Assembly (NCBI RefSeq): GCF_900109665.1
Contig: NZ_FOAO01000033.1
Coordinates: 1-33,582, forward strand
Direction: 5' to 3'
DNA: 33,582 nucleotides
Origin: Blastococcus sp. DSM 46786
Lineage (GTDB): Bacteria > Actinomycetota > Actinomycetes > Mycobacteriales > Geodermatophilaceae
In this document: positions 15,716 through 26,253 of the stretch, in pieces
Layout of the letters: the number at the start of each line of letters is the position of its first letter
How positions within the stretch are numbered: the stretch's first letter is position 1
Notes under the pieces: model-generated
What the model saw: only the letters and a program-made list of their open reading frames with translations
Databases searched by the model: none
What the model was told of the DNA's origin: nothing
Translations under genes and position numbers: made by a program

Positions 15716-15937
15716 TCACGCTCCGGCGGCGGCGAGGGACCGCACGTCGCCGGTCGTGAGGCACGTGCCGCCGATGCCCCAGTCACCGCTGGCGACCTCT
15801 TCCACGACCACCCAGGTGACCCCCCGCATGGCCTCGCCCTCGATGGCGACCATCGCGTCGGTGAGCCTCTCGACGATGGCGTGCTTCTGCTCGGACGTGA
15901 ACACGCCCTCGATGACCTTCACGTTGACGAACGGCAT
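15716..15937 (-). CDS. 4-oxalocrotonate tautomerase-family protein
   Basis: 73 aa from ATG at 15937. After Met removal the protein begins Pro-Phe-Val-Asn-Val, giving the catalytic N-terminal proline of the tautomerase superfamily, followed by VIEGVFTSEQKHAIVERLTDAMV, the usual beta-alpha module. The length is slightly above the 62-residue classical enzyme. Members interconvert keto and enol forms, often on aromatic-degradation intermediates, but none of those pathways is nearby, so the substrate is unknown. Its ribosome-binding site (GAGGAGGA) can pair with an upstream complementary run (see the hairpin at 15941-15982). It is the first gene of a probable two-gene unit with the SARP regulator. 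Confidence 0.85.
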   Translation of the reverse strand: MPFVNVKVIEGVFTSEQKHAIVERLTDAMVAIEGEAMRGVTWVVVEEVASGDWGIGGTCLTTGDVRSLAAAGA

Positions 15938-15940
15938 GGT

Positions 15941-15982
15941 TCCTCCTCTGTCGGGCCGGCCGACGTGCCGGCAGGAGGAGGA
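15941..15982 (-). promoter_or_regulatory. Hairpin that can sequester the tautomerase ribosome-binding site
   Basis: In the minus-strand mRNA, TCCTCCTC (complement of 15975-15982) can pair over eight bases with the Shine-Dalgarno GAGGAGGA (complement of 15941-15948). An inner GCCGGC/GCCGGC stem (15967-15972 with 15955-15960) lies around a six-base loop. The ATG lies three bases after the Shine-Dalgarno run. This is a possible translational switch; no known riboswitch class is recognised. Confidence 0.4.
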
Positions 15983-16041
15983 TCGACCGCGGGCGTGTGA
16001 CGCCCCGTGTGACGGACGTCGGGGGAGCGGGAAGCCCGGTG

Positions 16042-16911
16042 TCAGGCGCCGCCGGCGGAGCCGCCGCGGCGGCGCAGATACCTCTCGAACTCGCGGGCGA
16101 TCTGATCGCCGTTGGCCTGCGAGAGGTCGACCTCGGTGGCCCGCTCCTCCAGGGAGCGCACGTACTCGACGACCTCGGCGTCCTCGCTGGCCATCTCGTC
16201 GACCGTCTTCACCCAGTCGTCGGCCTGCTGCGGCAGCGCGCCGAGCGGCACGGTGATCTCGAGGACCTCCTCCACCCGCTGCAGCAGCGCGACGGTGGCG
16301 CGCGGCGACGGCGGCTGGGAGACGTAGTGCGGCACGGCGGCCCAGAAGCTGATCGCCGGCAGCCCCGCCTGCACGCACGCGTCCTGGAAGACGCCGAGGA
16401 TGCCGGTGGGGCCTTCGTAGCGGGAGGTCTCCAGCCCGTAGGCCCGGGCCGACTCGCCGTCGTAGGCCGAGCCGGTGACCGGCGTGGGCCGGGTGTGCGG
16501 GGTGTCGGCCAGCAGGGCGCCGAGGGCGACGACGATCGAGGTGTCGAGCTCGTCGAGGATCTCCAGCAGCTCCTCGCAGAAGCCGCGCCAGCGCATGTTC
16601 GGCTCGATGCCGCGGATCAGCACAACATCGCGGTCCAGCCCCTCGGGCCGCGCCACCGAGATGCGCGTGGTCGGCCACTCGATGCTCCGGCTCACCCCGC
16701 CGACGAGGGAGACGGTGGGGCGGTTGACCTGGAAGTCGTAGTAGTCCTCGGGGTCCAGCGCGGCCAGGGGCTTGGCGTCCCAGATCAGCTCGAGGTGCTC
16801 CACGGCCCCCGTGGCGGCGTCCCCGGCGTCGTTCCAGCCCTCGAACGCCACCACGACCACCGGGTCGGTGAGCTGCGGCAGGTCATGTGCATCGGGCGTC
16901 GGATCGATCAC
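16042..16911 (-). CDS. PAC2 family (proteasome assembly chaperone-like) protein
   Basis: 289 aa. GTG at 16911 is chosen because TAGGCT lies seven bases upstream. The PAC2 fold is shown by VVVVAFEGWNDAGDAATGAVEHL near the N-terminus, DYYDFQVNRPTV, DVVLIRGIEPNMRWRGFCEELL, VVALGALLADTPHTRPTPVTG and SAYDGESARAYGLE. The family is named after the eukaryotic chaperone of 20S proteasome assembly; whether actinobacterial members assist proteasomes is not established to my knowledge. The proteasome ATPase ARC is encoded about 15 kb away in this window. The last 40 residues are charged, ending RRRGGSAGGA. It is divergent from metH. Confidence 0.9.
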   Translation of the reverse strand: MIDPTPDAHDLPQLTDPVVVVAFEGWNDAGDAATGAVEHLELIWDAKPLAALDPEDYYDFQVNRPTVSLVGGVSRSIEWPTTRISVARPEGLDRDVVLIRGIEPNMRWRGFCEELLEILDELDTSIVVALGALLADTPHTRPTPVTGSAYDGESARAYGLETSRYEGPTGILGVFQDACVQAGLPAISFWAAVPHYVSQPPSPRATVALLQRVEEVLEITVPLGALPQQADDWVKTVDEMASEDAEVVEYVRSLEERATEVDLSQANGDQIAREFERYLRRRGGSAGGA

Positions 16912-16918
16912 CTCTGCC

Positions 16919-16924
16919 AGCCTA
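16919..16924 (-). promoter_or_regulatory. -10 box TAGGCT, leaderless promoter of the PAC2 gene
   Basis: On the minus strand TAGGCT is followed by seven bases and the GTG at 16911. The box decides the start, because the open frame continues upstream through it. Confidence 0.55.
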
Positions 16925-17000
16925 CGTCGATCCCGCCGTCCCGCCCGGCGCACGCCCGCGGTTCACCCGCCGGCGGGTTGCCCGGTCCACGACGCCCGCT

Positions 17001-17028
17001 GCACCGCAGGTGCCCCGGGTGCGACAAT
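17001..17028 (+). promoter_or_regulatory. Putative metH promoter with adjacent inverted repeat
   Basis: GACAAT (17023-17028) is a plausible -10 element, about 97 bases before the metH GTG. Just upstream an inverted repeat GCACC-GCA-GGTGC (17001-17013) sits over the expected spacer and -35 region and might be an operator. No cobalamin or SAM riboswitch is recognised in the leader. Confidence 0.3.
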
Positions 17029-17125
17029 GGGCGCCGACATCGGGAACGCCCAGGCCTGGGCCAGCCCGCCGGGGTGACGCTGCCCGCGGCCCGCACGCCC
17101 ATCGAGAGACCCACTGGGGAACCCT

Positions 17126-20926
<3,801 letters not shown>

Positions 20927-20944
20927 GAGGACCCGGTCGGAGGA

Positions 20945-20995
20945 CCCCCGTCCCCCTCACCCTTCGCACGCTCAGGGTGAGCCTCTGGACGGGGG
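20945..20995. terminator. Two-tier hairpin between metH and copD
   Basis: CCCCCGTCC (20945-20953) pairs with GGACGGGGG (20987-20995). Inside, CTCACCCT (20956-20963) pairs with AGGGTGAG (20974-20981) around a ten-base loop. It lies 18 bases after the metH stop, between convergent genes. Confidence 0.8.
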
Positions 20996-21057
20996 CCGTT
21001 CCAGCAGGTCACGTCGGGCCGTTCCAGGACGTCGAGCCGCGGGGCCGTTGCGTCAGC

Positions 21058-22428
21058 TCACTCGACGACGAGCACGTCGGCGTAGCCGGGGGAGTGGCGG
21101 CTGGCGAAGGGGTGCGGGCCCGGTTCCGCGGGGGCCAGGAAGGTGGTCAGCGTCCCGCTCGGGACGACGACGTCGAACGACCCGTCGGCCGCGGTGAGCG
21201 AGACCTCCGCGGCGGAGGAGTTGAAGACGGTCACCCGCGACCCCGGCGCGACCGGGCCGGCGACGTGGAAGCGCTCGTCGTCGACGAGCACGGCCACCGA
21301 CAGCTCGCCGTGGTCGTGCCCGGCCATCGGGTCGGCGCCCGCTGCCGGCGCGGTGGTGGACGCGGCCGTGCGCTCGGCGCCCGCCGGGGGCGGCGAGGCC
21401 GCGAGCGCGACGGCCAGCGCGACCGTCGCCAGCATGAGCACGACCTCGCCGGCGGCGAACCGGCGGAAATCCCGGCCGTCGCCGGCGCGCAGCCGGGGGA
21501 GGGTGTGCCGGCGGTGGAGCGCCCCGAGCACGCCCAGGACGGTGAGGCCGGCGGTCTTGGCCAGCAGCAGGGCGCCGTAGCCGGTGCCCAGCGCGGCCAG
21601 CGCCCCTGCGGTCCCGCCCAGCAGCAACCCCGCGGCGAGCAGGCCGGAGGCGGCCGTGGCGAGGAAGCAGACCAGCGCCAGGCGGCTGAACCGCCGCGCC
21701 GCCTCGCTCGTGGCCGCGCCGTGGCGGGCGTGGACGAGCAGGGCCAGCAGACCGCCGACCCAGGCGGTCGCGGCGACGACGTGGACGCCGAGGGTCGTGA
21801 CGGCGAGCAGGTGGTCCTCCGCCGTCGCGGAGTGGCCGCTGAGCACGACCGGGACCACGAGCGCGGCCCCCGCCACGAGGAGCAGCGACGCCGCGGCCGG
21901 GACGCCGGTGCTCCGGCGGGCGGCGACCCCGACCAGCGCGGTGAGCGCCACCACCAGCAGCGCGGCCCGGCCGGCACCGGTGTCCTCGAGGAAGACCCGC
22001 AGCGGGGACCACGTCAGCGACGTGGGGGAGGTGCCCACCAGCCGGCTCACCGTGAGCAGCGCACCCAGGGCCGTCGCCGCGGCCCAGGTCAGCGCCCACG
22101 CCGACGCCGCACGCAGCGCCCGGCGGGACTCCACGGGCAGGCCGGCCCGGCCGGGCAGCAGGACGGCGGCGAGCAGCAGCGTGCCGACCGTCCCGACCGC
22201 CGCGATCCGTCCGACCAGGGTGACCAGGGGTAGCCCCCACCCGACCAGCGCGCCTCCGCCGCTGAGCTCCGCCGGATCCGCCTCGGGGGCCCCACCGCCG
22301 ACCACCAGGGCGCCGACGAGGAGCGCGGCCAGGCCCGCACCGGTGAGCACGAGCGCGAGTCCGATGCGCGGCGGCCGGCCGATGGCACCCGTCGCAGGGG
22401 CCGGCGCGACGGGCACGGTGCCGGTCAT
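21058..22428 (-). CDS. copD: CopD-family copper transport membrane protein with cupredoxin-like C-terminus
   Basis: 456 aa. ATG at 22428 overlaps the copC stop in an ATGA arrangement. About eight hydrophobic segments span residues 20-330, including HVVAATAWVGGLLALLVHARH, typical of the CopD domain that moves copper across the inner membrane with CopC. From about residue 375, DPMAGHDHGELSVAVLVDDERFHVAG begins an extracytoplasmic beta-rich domain. It ends PHPFASRHSPGYADVLVVE, which has the shape of a cupredoxin C-terminus (F-x-C-x-x-H...M) but with Ala for Cys and no Met, so a type 1 copper site is unlikely. HDHG could still bind metal. Together with copC it forms a two-gene unit transcribed away from the CHRD gene. 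Confidence 0.88.
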   Translation of the reverse strand: MTGTVPVAPAPATGAIGRPPRIGLALVLTGAGLAALLVGALVVGGGAPEADPAELSGGGALVGWGLPLVTLVGRIAAVGTVGTLLLAAVLLPGRAGLPVESRRALRAASAWALTWAAATALGALLTVSRLVGTSPTSLTWSPLRVFLEDTGAGRAALLVVALTALVGVAARRSTGVPAAASLLLVAGAALVVPVVLSGHSATAEDHLLAVTTLGVHVVAATAWVGGLLALLVHARHGAATSEAARRFSRLALVCFLATAASGLLAAGLLLGGTAGALAALGTGYGALLLAKTAGLTVLGVLGALHRRHTLPRLRAGDGRDFRRFAAGEVVLMLATVALAVALAASPPPAGAERTAASTTAPAAGADPMAGHDHGELSVAVLVDDERFHVAGPVAPGSRVTVFNSSAAEVSLTAADGSFDVVVPSGTLTTFLAPAEPGPHPFASRHSPGYADVLVVE

Positions 22429-23021
22429 CCGCGCCTGCGCTGCCGGCTCACGACGAGGCTGCCCAGGCCGACGAGGACGATCGCGCCGACGGCGACCCAC
22501 ACCCCGGCGACCGGGCTGCCGGCGGACGCCGGGTCCAGGTCCAGGTCCTCGGCCACCGCTGCCGGCGACGGCGCGGCCGGCTCCGGCGTGGGCGCCGCCG
22601 ACTCCGGCGACTGCGCGGAGGGGGTGCTCCCCGCCGCGACCGTGAAGCCGAACGTGCCCGTCAGCGCGTGCCCGTCCGAGGACGTGCTGCGCCAGACGAC
22701 CTGGTAGGCCCCGGCGGGCCGATCGGCGACGAGCCGCTGGACGACGGAGGTGCCCCGGATCTCCGCGTCGCCCTCGGAGAGGACGGCGCCGTTCGCATCG
22801 GTCACCAGGACGAGGGTGCCGAGGGGCAGCGGTTCCCCCGAGAACGCGAGCTCGACCGTGGCCGGCGGCGTGGGAACGCTGGTGCCGGCCGCCGGGGTCG
22901 TGCCCACGAGGCCGTCGTGCGCGAACGCGGCGGGCGCCGCACCCAGGAGGAACGCGCCGCCCAGCAGGGCGAGCAGCAGCACGGTTCCCCTCCGCCGGCG
23001 GACCTGTCGCGAAGCAGTCAT
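22425..23021 (-). CDS. copC: CopC-family periplasmic copper-binding protein
   Basis: 198 aa from ATG at 23021. A Sec signal peptide with an Arg-rich n-region (residues 1-34) is followed by cleavage after AAFA, leaving His35 at the mature N-terminus. That residue and Asp116-Gly-His118 (STSSDGHALTG) are the histidine-brace-type Cu(II) ligands of CopC. The body (TPAAGTSVPTPPATVELAFSGEP... GTFGFTV) is a single CopC beta domain. A Pro/Ala/Glu linker (about 128-160) and a C-terminal membrane helix (VWVAVGAIVLVGLGSLVV) with basic tail anchor it outside the membrane. It overlaps copD by four bases; the pair resembles the YobN-like copper uptake module. Confidence 0.93.
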   Translation of the reverse strand: MTASRQVRRRRGTVLLLALLGGAFLLGAAPAAFAHDGLVGTTPAAGTSVPTPPATVELAFSGEPLPLGTLVLVTDANGAVLSEGDAEIRGTSVVQRLVADRPAGAYQVVWRSTSSDGHALTGTFGFTVAAGSTPSAQSPESAAPTPEPAAPSPAAVAEDLDLDPASAGSPVAGVWVAVGAIVLVGLGSLVVSRQRRRG

Positions 23022-23041
23022 GCCCGTCCTTCGTTCCAAGC

Positions 23042-23053
23042 CGGGTTTCCGGT
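23042..23053 (-). promoter_or_regulatory. Leader motif ACCGGAAACCCG upstream of copC
   Basis: Second copy of the 12-mer seen before the AMIN-like gene (7225-7236), here 20 bases before the copC ATG. The 283-base divergent region 23022-23304 also carries the promoter of the CHRD gene; no further element is recognised there. Confidence 0.3.
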
Positions 23054-23304
23054 TGCCCGGGGCGCGGCCGGCCTCCGGGACGGCATCGTCCCGGTCAACC
23101 ACCACCCGTGTGGTCACGGGCCCCCCAAGACCGGGTGAACCGATCCGGCACCGGGTCCCGAATGAAGGTCGTGCAGCACGGCGCCGGGGGATCGGCGCGC
23201 TGCTCGGTCCCCGGACCGGAACCACGGTCGGTGCAGAGCGCGCCGGCCGGCACGACGGGTGGACGGTCCTCGACCGCCGCCCCTTCCGACCAGAGGAGCA
23301 GACC

Positions 23305-24075
23305 ATGCGCAAGGCACTCGCACTCCCGACCGTCGCCCTGGCCGCCGCGGCCTTCCCGCTGCTCGCGGTGTCCACCGCCTCGGCGCACGAGGGCGCGCAC
23401 AGCTACCAGGCCGACCTCGGCGCGCTCAACCAGTCCGGCGTCCAGGGCACCGGCATGGTGACCCTCGACGGCAACACGGCCACCGTCATGATCGAGGCCT
23501 CGGGCCTCCTGGCCGGCTCGCCGCACGCCCAGCACTTCCACATCGGTGCGCAGGGGCAGTGCCCGACCGACGCCGACGACGAGAACGGTGACGGCTTCGT
23601 CAGCGTCACCGAGGGCGCGCCCTACTACGGCGCGATCGGGTCCTCGCTGACCACGACCGGTGACACCAGCCCGGACAGCGGGCTGGCGATCGACCGGTTC
23701 CCGACCGCCGAGGGCGGCTCGATCAGCTACGAGCGCACCTTCGAGGTCAGCGACGACGTGCACGCGGCGTTCGAGGACGGCACCGCCGTCCTGGTGCTCC
23801 ACGGCGTCGACAAGAACGGCAGCGGCGCCTACGACGGCGACGTCATGAGCGACCTCGACCCGTCGCTGCCCATGGAGGCCACCGCCCCGGCCGCCTGCGG
23901 CGTGCTCGAGACCGCCCAGATGGGCGCCGCTCCCGCGGGCGGTGCCGAGACCGGCGCCGGCAGCACGGCCGGCACCGAGAACCAGGCCGCCATCGGGATC
24001 GGCGCCCTGGCCGCGGCCGGTGCGGTCGCCGCGGGCACCGTCGCCTACCGCCGTCGTCAGGCCGACCAGGCCTGA
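23305..24075 (+). CDS. CHRD-domain cell-surface protein, probable sortase substrate
   Basis: 256 aa from ATG with GAGGAG upstream. Residues 1-27 are a Sec signal peptide cut after ASA, leaving HEGAHSYQADLGALNQSG. A CHRD (chordin-like) domain fills about residues 28-200, with the family motif GTGMVTLDGNTATVMIEASGL and a histidine cluster HAQHFHIG near an acidic segment DADDENGDGF. The end has cell-wall sorting architecture: PAGGAETGAGSTAG (210-223), a hydrophobic helix and RRRQ. There is no LPXTG; GGAETG may take its place. The class F sortase follows in the same direction 80 bases later. Function of bacterial CHRD proteins is poorly known; surface exposure is inferred. Confidence 0.85.
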   Translation: MRKALALPTVALAAAAFPLLAVSTASAHEGAHSYQADLGALNQSGVQGTGMVTLDGNTATVMIEASGLLAGSPHAQHFHIGAQGQCPTDADDENGDGFVSVTEGAPYYGAIGSSLTTTGDTSPDSGLAIDRFPTAEGGSISYERTFEVSDDVHAAFEDGTAVLVLHGVDKNGSGAYDGDVMSDLDPSLPMEATAPAACGVLETAQMGAAPAGGAETGAGSTAGTENQAAIGIGALAAAGAVAAGTVAYRRRQADQA

Positions 24076-24084
24076 TCCGGCTCC

Positions 24085-24121
24085 GGGCCGCGCGGGGGGC
24101 AGCACGCCTCCCGCGCGGCCC
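24085..24121 (+). terminator. 12-bp hairpin between the CHRD and sortase genes
   Basis: GGGCCGCGCGGG (24085-24096) pairs perfectly with CCCGCGCGGCCC (24110-24121) around a 13-base loop, starting 10 bases after the CHRD stop. It could terminate most transcripts, so that the abundant substrate is made in excess of the sortase, or it could stabilise the upstream mRNA. Confidence 0.6.
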
Positions 24122-24154
24122 GCACCCCCTCCACCACTCCCGGAAGGACCCCGC

Positions 24155-24877
24155 GTGAGCGAGCAGGACGGCCGTCGACCGAACACCCGCAGGTGGATCG
24201 TGCTGGCTGCGGGCCTGGCCCTCGTGGCCGTGCTCGCCGTGGTCGTGGCCGTGACCGGGCAGCGGCAGGCCCCCCAGCCCGCGGCTGCGACCGAGCGGTC
24301 CACCTCCGCGACGCCGGCCACGCCCGCGACACCGTCCACGTCCGGCACGCCCTCCACCCCGGCCGGGCCGGCCGCCCCGGGAACGCCGGCCGCTGAGCCG
24401 GCGGCGGAGGCCGTGGCCGAGCCGGTATCGGTGCGCGTCCCCGCCATCGGCGTGACCAGCGACCTGCTGCGGCTGGGGCTGAACGACGACGGCACCGTCG
24501 AGGTGCCGCCGCTGGGCCCCGACGACCAGGCGGGCTGGTACGAGCGCGGCCCGGCTCCCGGGGCGGTCGGACCGGCGGTGCTGCTCGGGCACGTGGACTC
24601 CGCCGAGCACGGGCCGGGCATCTTCTTCGACCTCGGTGCCCTCCAGCCCGGGGACGAGGTGGAGGTTGCCCGCGCGGACGGCACGGTCGCGGTGTTCGCC
24701 GTCGACCGCGTCGAGCGGCACCCGAAGGACGACTTCCCGACCCTCGAGGTCTACGGAAACACCGAGGACGCGCAGCTGCGGCTGATCACCTGCGGCGGGG
24801 ACTTCGACTCCTCCGCCCGCAGCTACGAGGACAACGTGATCGCGTTCGCCACCCTGGTCGGCACCCGGCCGGCCTGA
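24155..24877 (+). CDS. Class F sortase
   Basis: 240 aa from GTG at 24155, with GGAAGGA upstream. An N-terminal membrane anchor (residues of about 13-34, WIVLAAGLALVAVLAVVVAV) is followed by a Thr/Pro/Ala-rich linker with repeated T-P-A-T-P-type units (about 45-85). The sortase domain shows RVPAIGVTSDLLRLGLNDDGTVEVPP in parts, His146 in LLGHVDS, Cys213 in LRLITCGG and Arg222 in SSARSYEDNVI, so the catalytic His-Cys-Arg triad is complete. Sortases cleave a C-terminal sorting signal and attach proteins to the wall; class F enzymes are typical of actinobacteria and poorly studied. The CHRD protein just upstream is the obvious candidate substrate. Confidence 0.93.
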   Translation: MSEQDGRRPNTRRWIVLAAGLALVAVLAVVVAVTGQRQAPQPAAATERSTSATPATPATPSTSGTPSTPAGPAAPGTPAAEPAAEAVAEPVSVRVPAIGVTSDLLRLGLNDDGTVEVPPLGPDDQAGWYERGPAPGAVGPAVLLGHVDSAEHGPGIFFDLGALQPGDEVEVARADGTVAVFAVDRVERHPKDDFPTLEVYGNTEDAQLRLITCGGDFDSSARSYEDNVIAFATLVGTRPA

Positions 24878-24908
24878 TCCGCCCTCCAGCGGTGGGGCCG
24901 CCCGGCCG

Positions 24909-25909
24909 TCAGCGGGACGCGGCGGCCTCGGGTGGGTCGTCGGCGTGCAGCGCCGCCGCCCCGCGGCCGTCGGCCTTGACCCGGTACAGCGCCAGGTCGG
25001 CGCGGCGCATCAGCTGGGCGGCGGTGTCCTGCGGGCAGCGCTGGGCGACGCCGGCCGACACGCCGACGTCGGGCACCAGCGAGCAGAGGCGCCGGACCAG
25101 CGCCAGCGCCTCGCTGCCGTCCAGGCCGGGCAGCAGGAGGGCGAACTCGTCGCCGCCGTGCCGGGCCAGCAGCGCACTGCCCGGCAGCGCCTGCCGCCAG
25201 CTGCCGGCGACCCGGCGCAGGAGGCGGTCGCCGGCCTCGTGCCCGTCGGTGTCGTTGATCAGCTTGAAGTGGTCGAGGTCCAGCAGCGCCGCCGACAGCG
25301 GGACGTCGGCTCGCCGGACGTGCTCGCCGAGCGCCTCGTCGAACCCACGCCGGTTGGCCAGCCCCGTGAGGGCGTCGCTGCCTGCGTCGGAGGCACGCAC
25401 GACCAGGGTGCGGGTGACGGAGGCCAGGGTGCTCACGACGACCGCGAGGGCCGCGGCGCTGGCGGCCGACGCGTCACCGCGCAGCAGCAGGGCCGCCGTG
25501 GTGACGCCGACGACGGTCACGACGTGGGCCACGGCCACCCGGCGGTCGGCGGTCGGCGGTCGGCGAAGAAGCAGGCCATCACGCCGACGAAGGCGCTGAC
25601 CGACGCGAGGATCACAGCGGTGGTGGCATCGGGCGCGATCAGCACGACGGCACCGATCAGGCAACTGCCTGCGGTGACCAGCCCGCCCTGGACGACGCGC
25701 GGCGGGGCGACGTCCCACCGGAACAGCGCGGCGCCCACCGCCACGGCCAGCAGGCCGATCCCGGCGATCAGCCCGCGGCGCACGGCCTGGTCGGTCCCGC
25801 CGCAGGCGGCCAGGACGGCGGTGCTCCCCCCGGCGACGTAGAAGAGCGCCAGGGTCTGGGCCATCGCCCGCGGGGAGGCGACGTCCCGGGACACCGGCTC
25901 GGCTCCCAC
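24909..25909 (-). pseudogene. Membrane GGDEF diguanylate cyclase split by a frameshift in a heptamer repeat
   Basis: GTG at 25909 (others at 25918 and 25894) opens a frame of 130 codons encoding four hydrophobic helices. It ends in another frame's TGA at 25517, shortly after FFADRRPPTA. The second frame continues with two more helices (VAVAHVVTVVGVTTAALLLRG, SAASAAALAVVVSTLAS) and a GGDEF domain: LTGLANRRGFDEAL, LLDLDHFKLINDTDGHEAGD and the intact ARHGGDEFALLL, with no RxxD inhibitory site upstream. The break lies in a tandem heptamer at 25541-25565. One more copy (seven bases) would give a single 335-residue protein with six membrane helices and cyclase domain. As written, no full-length cyclase is made; phase variation, ribosomal frameshifting or an assembly error are alternatives to a dead gene. 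Confidence 0.8.
25541..25565. repeat. Heptanucleotide tandem repeat (GGCGGTC, three copies plus GGCG)
   Basis: Three perfect copies at 25541-25547, 25548-25554 and 25555-25561, followed by GGCG. Because seven is not a multiple of three, gain or loss of a unit changes the reading frame of the cyclase gene; four copies would restore it. Confidence 0.95.
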
Positions 25910-26253
25910 TGCCCTCACCTCTCGCTCATCGGCCCGCCACCAGGGGTCCTGGAGCGGCCTCCGGTGCTCTGCCTCCGACGAGGGGGCCGTCCACTGCTCG
26001 TGCGGTCCGAGGAACCCGCCTCCCGCGCAGGCGTGATGGGTACCGCGTCCGCAGGCTCGGCCGGTGCCGCCACTCCGGTCCGCTCCGAGGGGCGCTGTCC
26101 CGGTGGCGCCGCGCGGGCTGGGAGACTCGGACCCGCGGAACACCCACCGCGTGGACGGCTGCCGGGCCGGGAGCGGTCGAGCCTCGTCCACCCGTCCCCG
26201 TTGCGCGCCTCGTGCGCCCGGGAGCCCCGTCGCGAAGGAACGTCGCAGCCCTG
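25910..26253. other. 344-base divergent intergenic region
   Basis: The region separates the GGDEF gene (minus) from the HAD gene (plus). Frames on both strands run through it, but they show no family sequence, and I see no RNA gene or clear promoter. GAGGTGAGG near 25911-25919 (minus strand) is the likely ribosome-binding site of the GGDEF gene. GAAGGAA at 26234-26240 may serve the HAD gene. Confidence 0.5.

Noticed and set aside
17027..17077. A 16-codon ATG frame in the metH leader as a regulatory leader peptide
   Set aside because: Its ATG overlaps the putative -10 box and it ends about 50 bases before metH, so translation from the mRNA is unlikely.
16912..17125. Cobalamin or SAM riboswitch in the metH leader
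   Set aside because: I looked for the B12-box and SAM core patterns in the 214 bases and found neither; only a small inverted repeat and a possible -10 box are present. A covariance-model search would settle it.
22900..23160. c-di-GMP or c-di-AMP riboswitch upstream of copC or the AMIN-like gene
   Set aside because: GC-rich stems and the shared ACCGGAAACCCG motif are suggestive, but the conserved cores I know for these classes are not in the right order or spacing.
24300..24400. Thr/Pro/Ala codon repeats in the sortase linker as a tandem DNA repeat
   Set aside because: The units are imperfect and in frame. They fit a flexible wall-spanning linker and need no separate repeat call.
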